From Bedellia somnulentella (lineage: Eukaryota > Arthropoda > Insecta > Lepidoptera > Bedelliidae), in NCBI GenBank assembly GCA_963576735.1, contig CAUYWD010000245.1:38781-102780 (forward strand): 64,000 nucleotides of DNA, read 5' to 3'. Position 1 is the first letter of the stretch; each line of letters opens with the position of its first letter. The notes beneath the pieces were generated by a model, which saw only the letters and a list, made by a program, of their open reading frames with translations, had not been told where the DNA came from and did no database searches. A program made the position numbers and the translations under genes. Below are positions 63,301 to 64,000 of this stretch, piece by piece.

Positions 63301-63955
63301 ATAAGCACCTTCACTATTATTATTCTATACTTGAATTATAAACTTCGTTTGACCTTAAAATTTAAAAGAGGTAGAAACGAAGTTACCTTTGTCGGTTGGA
63401 AGACTCGACATCCTGGGGGTTGGACTGACCGACGACTTCTTCTCCCTATTCTTGGATTTTCTTCTTTTTCGGAAAACCTGTTGATTCAGGCTACAATATC
63501 CTAACGAATGTGCGATAAATCTCACTATTTACCTAACTGCCACTTGAATTATGAATACACCCTTTGAGAATCTAATCTAATCCCTTTTGACCCGAGAGGT
63601 TTGTGTCTAACTGTTTAACAGTAAGACTAAAGATGCAGTATTCTAGTTGTACTTATTTGGCAATTTATTCCCAGTGTATTAGGCATCTTTTACATTGAAT
63701 ATTCATATATTATATTATTATATCATTCCTCACGTCGTTGGACAATCCTAGCAAACCCCTGAAGACTCATTTAGATTTTTGGAATTTTAGAATTTTATTC
63801 TTGGCACATAACAAGATTTTATAGTAAGTTATGTTTGTCAAAGGAGAATCTTCGAGTCGTCAAGCCACTCTGGAAATGATTCGTCGCGATCTGGCAGAGC
63901 TGCTCAAAGATCACCCTGATGGAATATGGGCCCTCGATATTATGGATCTTTACAT
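60307..63955 (+). CDS. LOTUS-domain protein, TDRD5/TDRD7 (Tejas/Tapas)-like, 5' part
   Basis: LOTUS/Tudor proteins act in germ-granule (nuage) piRNA biogenesis and bind Vasa or RNA. Coding exons with consistent phase: 60307-60372, 60762-60884, 61748-61854, 62628-63031, 63844-63955; the next lies outside. Start ATG sits in GCTGCCATGT. Residues 1-95 form a LOTUS domain: DQLKATLRSIVVSS, LCRDYREMMGSHLPLQKYGH, RDAISFLRERC, then TLKHIDNFVQRQK. The fourth exon is a disordered linker with five tandem copies of a six-residue E(R/Q)PKxV repeat. The fifth exon starts a second LOTUS domain (LEMIRRDLAELLKDHPDGIW). Two or more LOTUS domains favour TDRD7/Tapas, but MxGxxLPL is also TDRD5-like, so I give no symbol. 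Tudor domains would be downstream. Confidence 0.85.
60915..61085 (-). mobile_element. SINE-A fragment in the LOTUS gene intron
   Basis: AATGCCAAATATCCCTGAAG, GGGGTTTGCAGAGGTACC, AACATCACGTGA and GTTTTGTACGAATACATTG; the head is missing. Confidence 0.75.
61411..61442. repeat. Perfect 32-bp AT-rich palindrome
   Basis: AAATACACATAAATAA followed directly by its complement. Intronic; function unknown. Confidence 0.8.
62060..62310 (-). mobile_element. SINE-B2 subfamily copy
   Basis: TACATATACTCACGGTCATA, TTGATAGGGGACTAGATGG and AAGCCGGCACTACACGCC. In the LOTUS gene intron, with the B2 differences. Confidence 0.82.
63032..63843 (+). other. LOTUS gene intron 4, no repeat recognised
   Basis: AT-rich intron sequence. 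I see no convincing SINE, Helitron or ORF in it. Confidence 0.45.
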
Positions 63956-64000
63956 GTGAGTATGAGTATATCATAACATTTGGTATTGTCAGAAACGTAT

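Overview
The window is nuclear DNA of an insect, most likely a moth (Lepidoptera). Four host genes with spliced exons sit in a dense layer of nested transposons. The repeat content is of lepidopteran type: mariner elements, short Helitrons ending in CTAG, RTE, CR1/Jockey-type and I-type non-LTR retrotransposons, tRNA-headed SINEs and many foldback MITEs. I see no bacterial-style operons and no CRISPR array.

Host genes, left to right: (1) the 3' half of cactin (+), six exons from 6630 to 29327, ending at its natural stop; upstream exons lie outside or were not recognised. (2) ORC4 (-), a complete coding sequence in seven exons, 50903 down to 44523, predicting 479 aa. (3) The mitochondrial complex I 30 kDa subunit NDUFS3 (-), one uninterrupted 265-codon ORF, 57471 to 56674. 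(4) The 5' part of a LOTUS-domain (TDRD5/TDRD7, Tejas/Tapas-like) gene (+), five coding exons from 60307, running off the right edge. Cactin and ORC4 converge on a 15-kb repeat-only interval; NDUFS3 and the LOTUS gene diverge.

Mobile layer: an intact mariner (133-1423); an 1.8-kb long-TIR element (2778-4584); a defective Harbinger (8238-10186) and a Helitron (11777-12732) in cactin introns; an intact full-length I-type LINE (15226-20731) inside an older CR1-like LINE that also holds a Helitron-in-Helitron nest; a three-layer nest (long-TIR element, Helitron, Helitron) at 29691-32775; and one mariner copy stretched over 34831-42736 by later LINE and SINE insertions. Two abundant SINE families, here called SINE-A (about 365 bp, tRNA head) and SINE-B (about 254 bp), end in a 3' tail resembling that of the RTE LINE at 52560-53215, so they may share its machinery. 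A third tRNA-containing element is flanked by inverted repeats and appears in opposite orientations relative to a shared flank in its two copies.

The host genes are ordinary housekeeping or germline genes (splicing, replication licensing, respiration, piRNA/nuage) with no sign of joint function. The interest lies in the transposon strata: insertion joints, empty-site comparisons and target duplications are readable by eye and give a relative chronology. All family names rest on recognised motifs; no searches were run.
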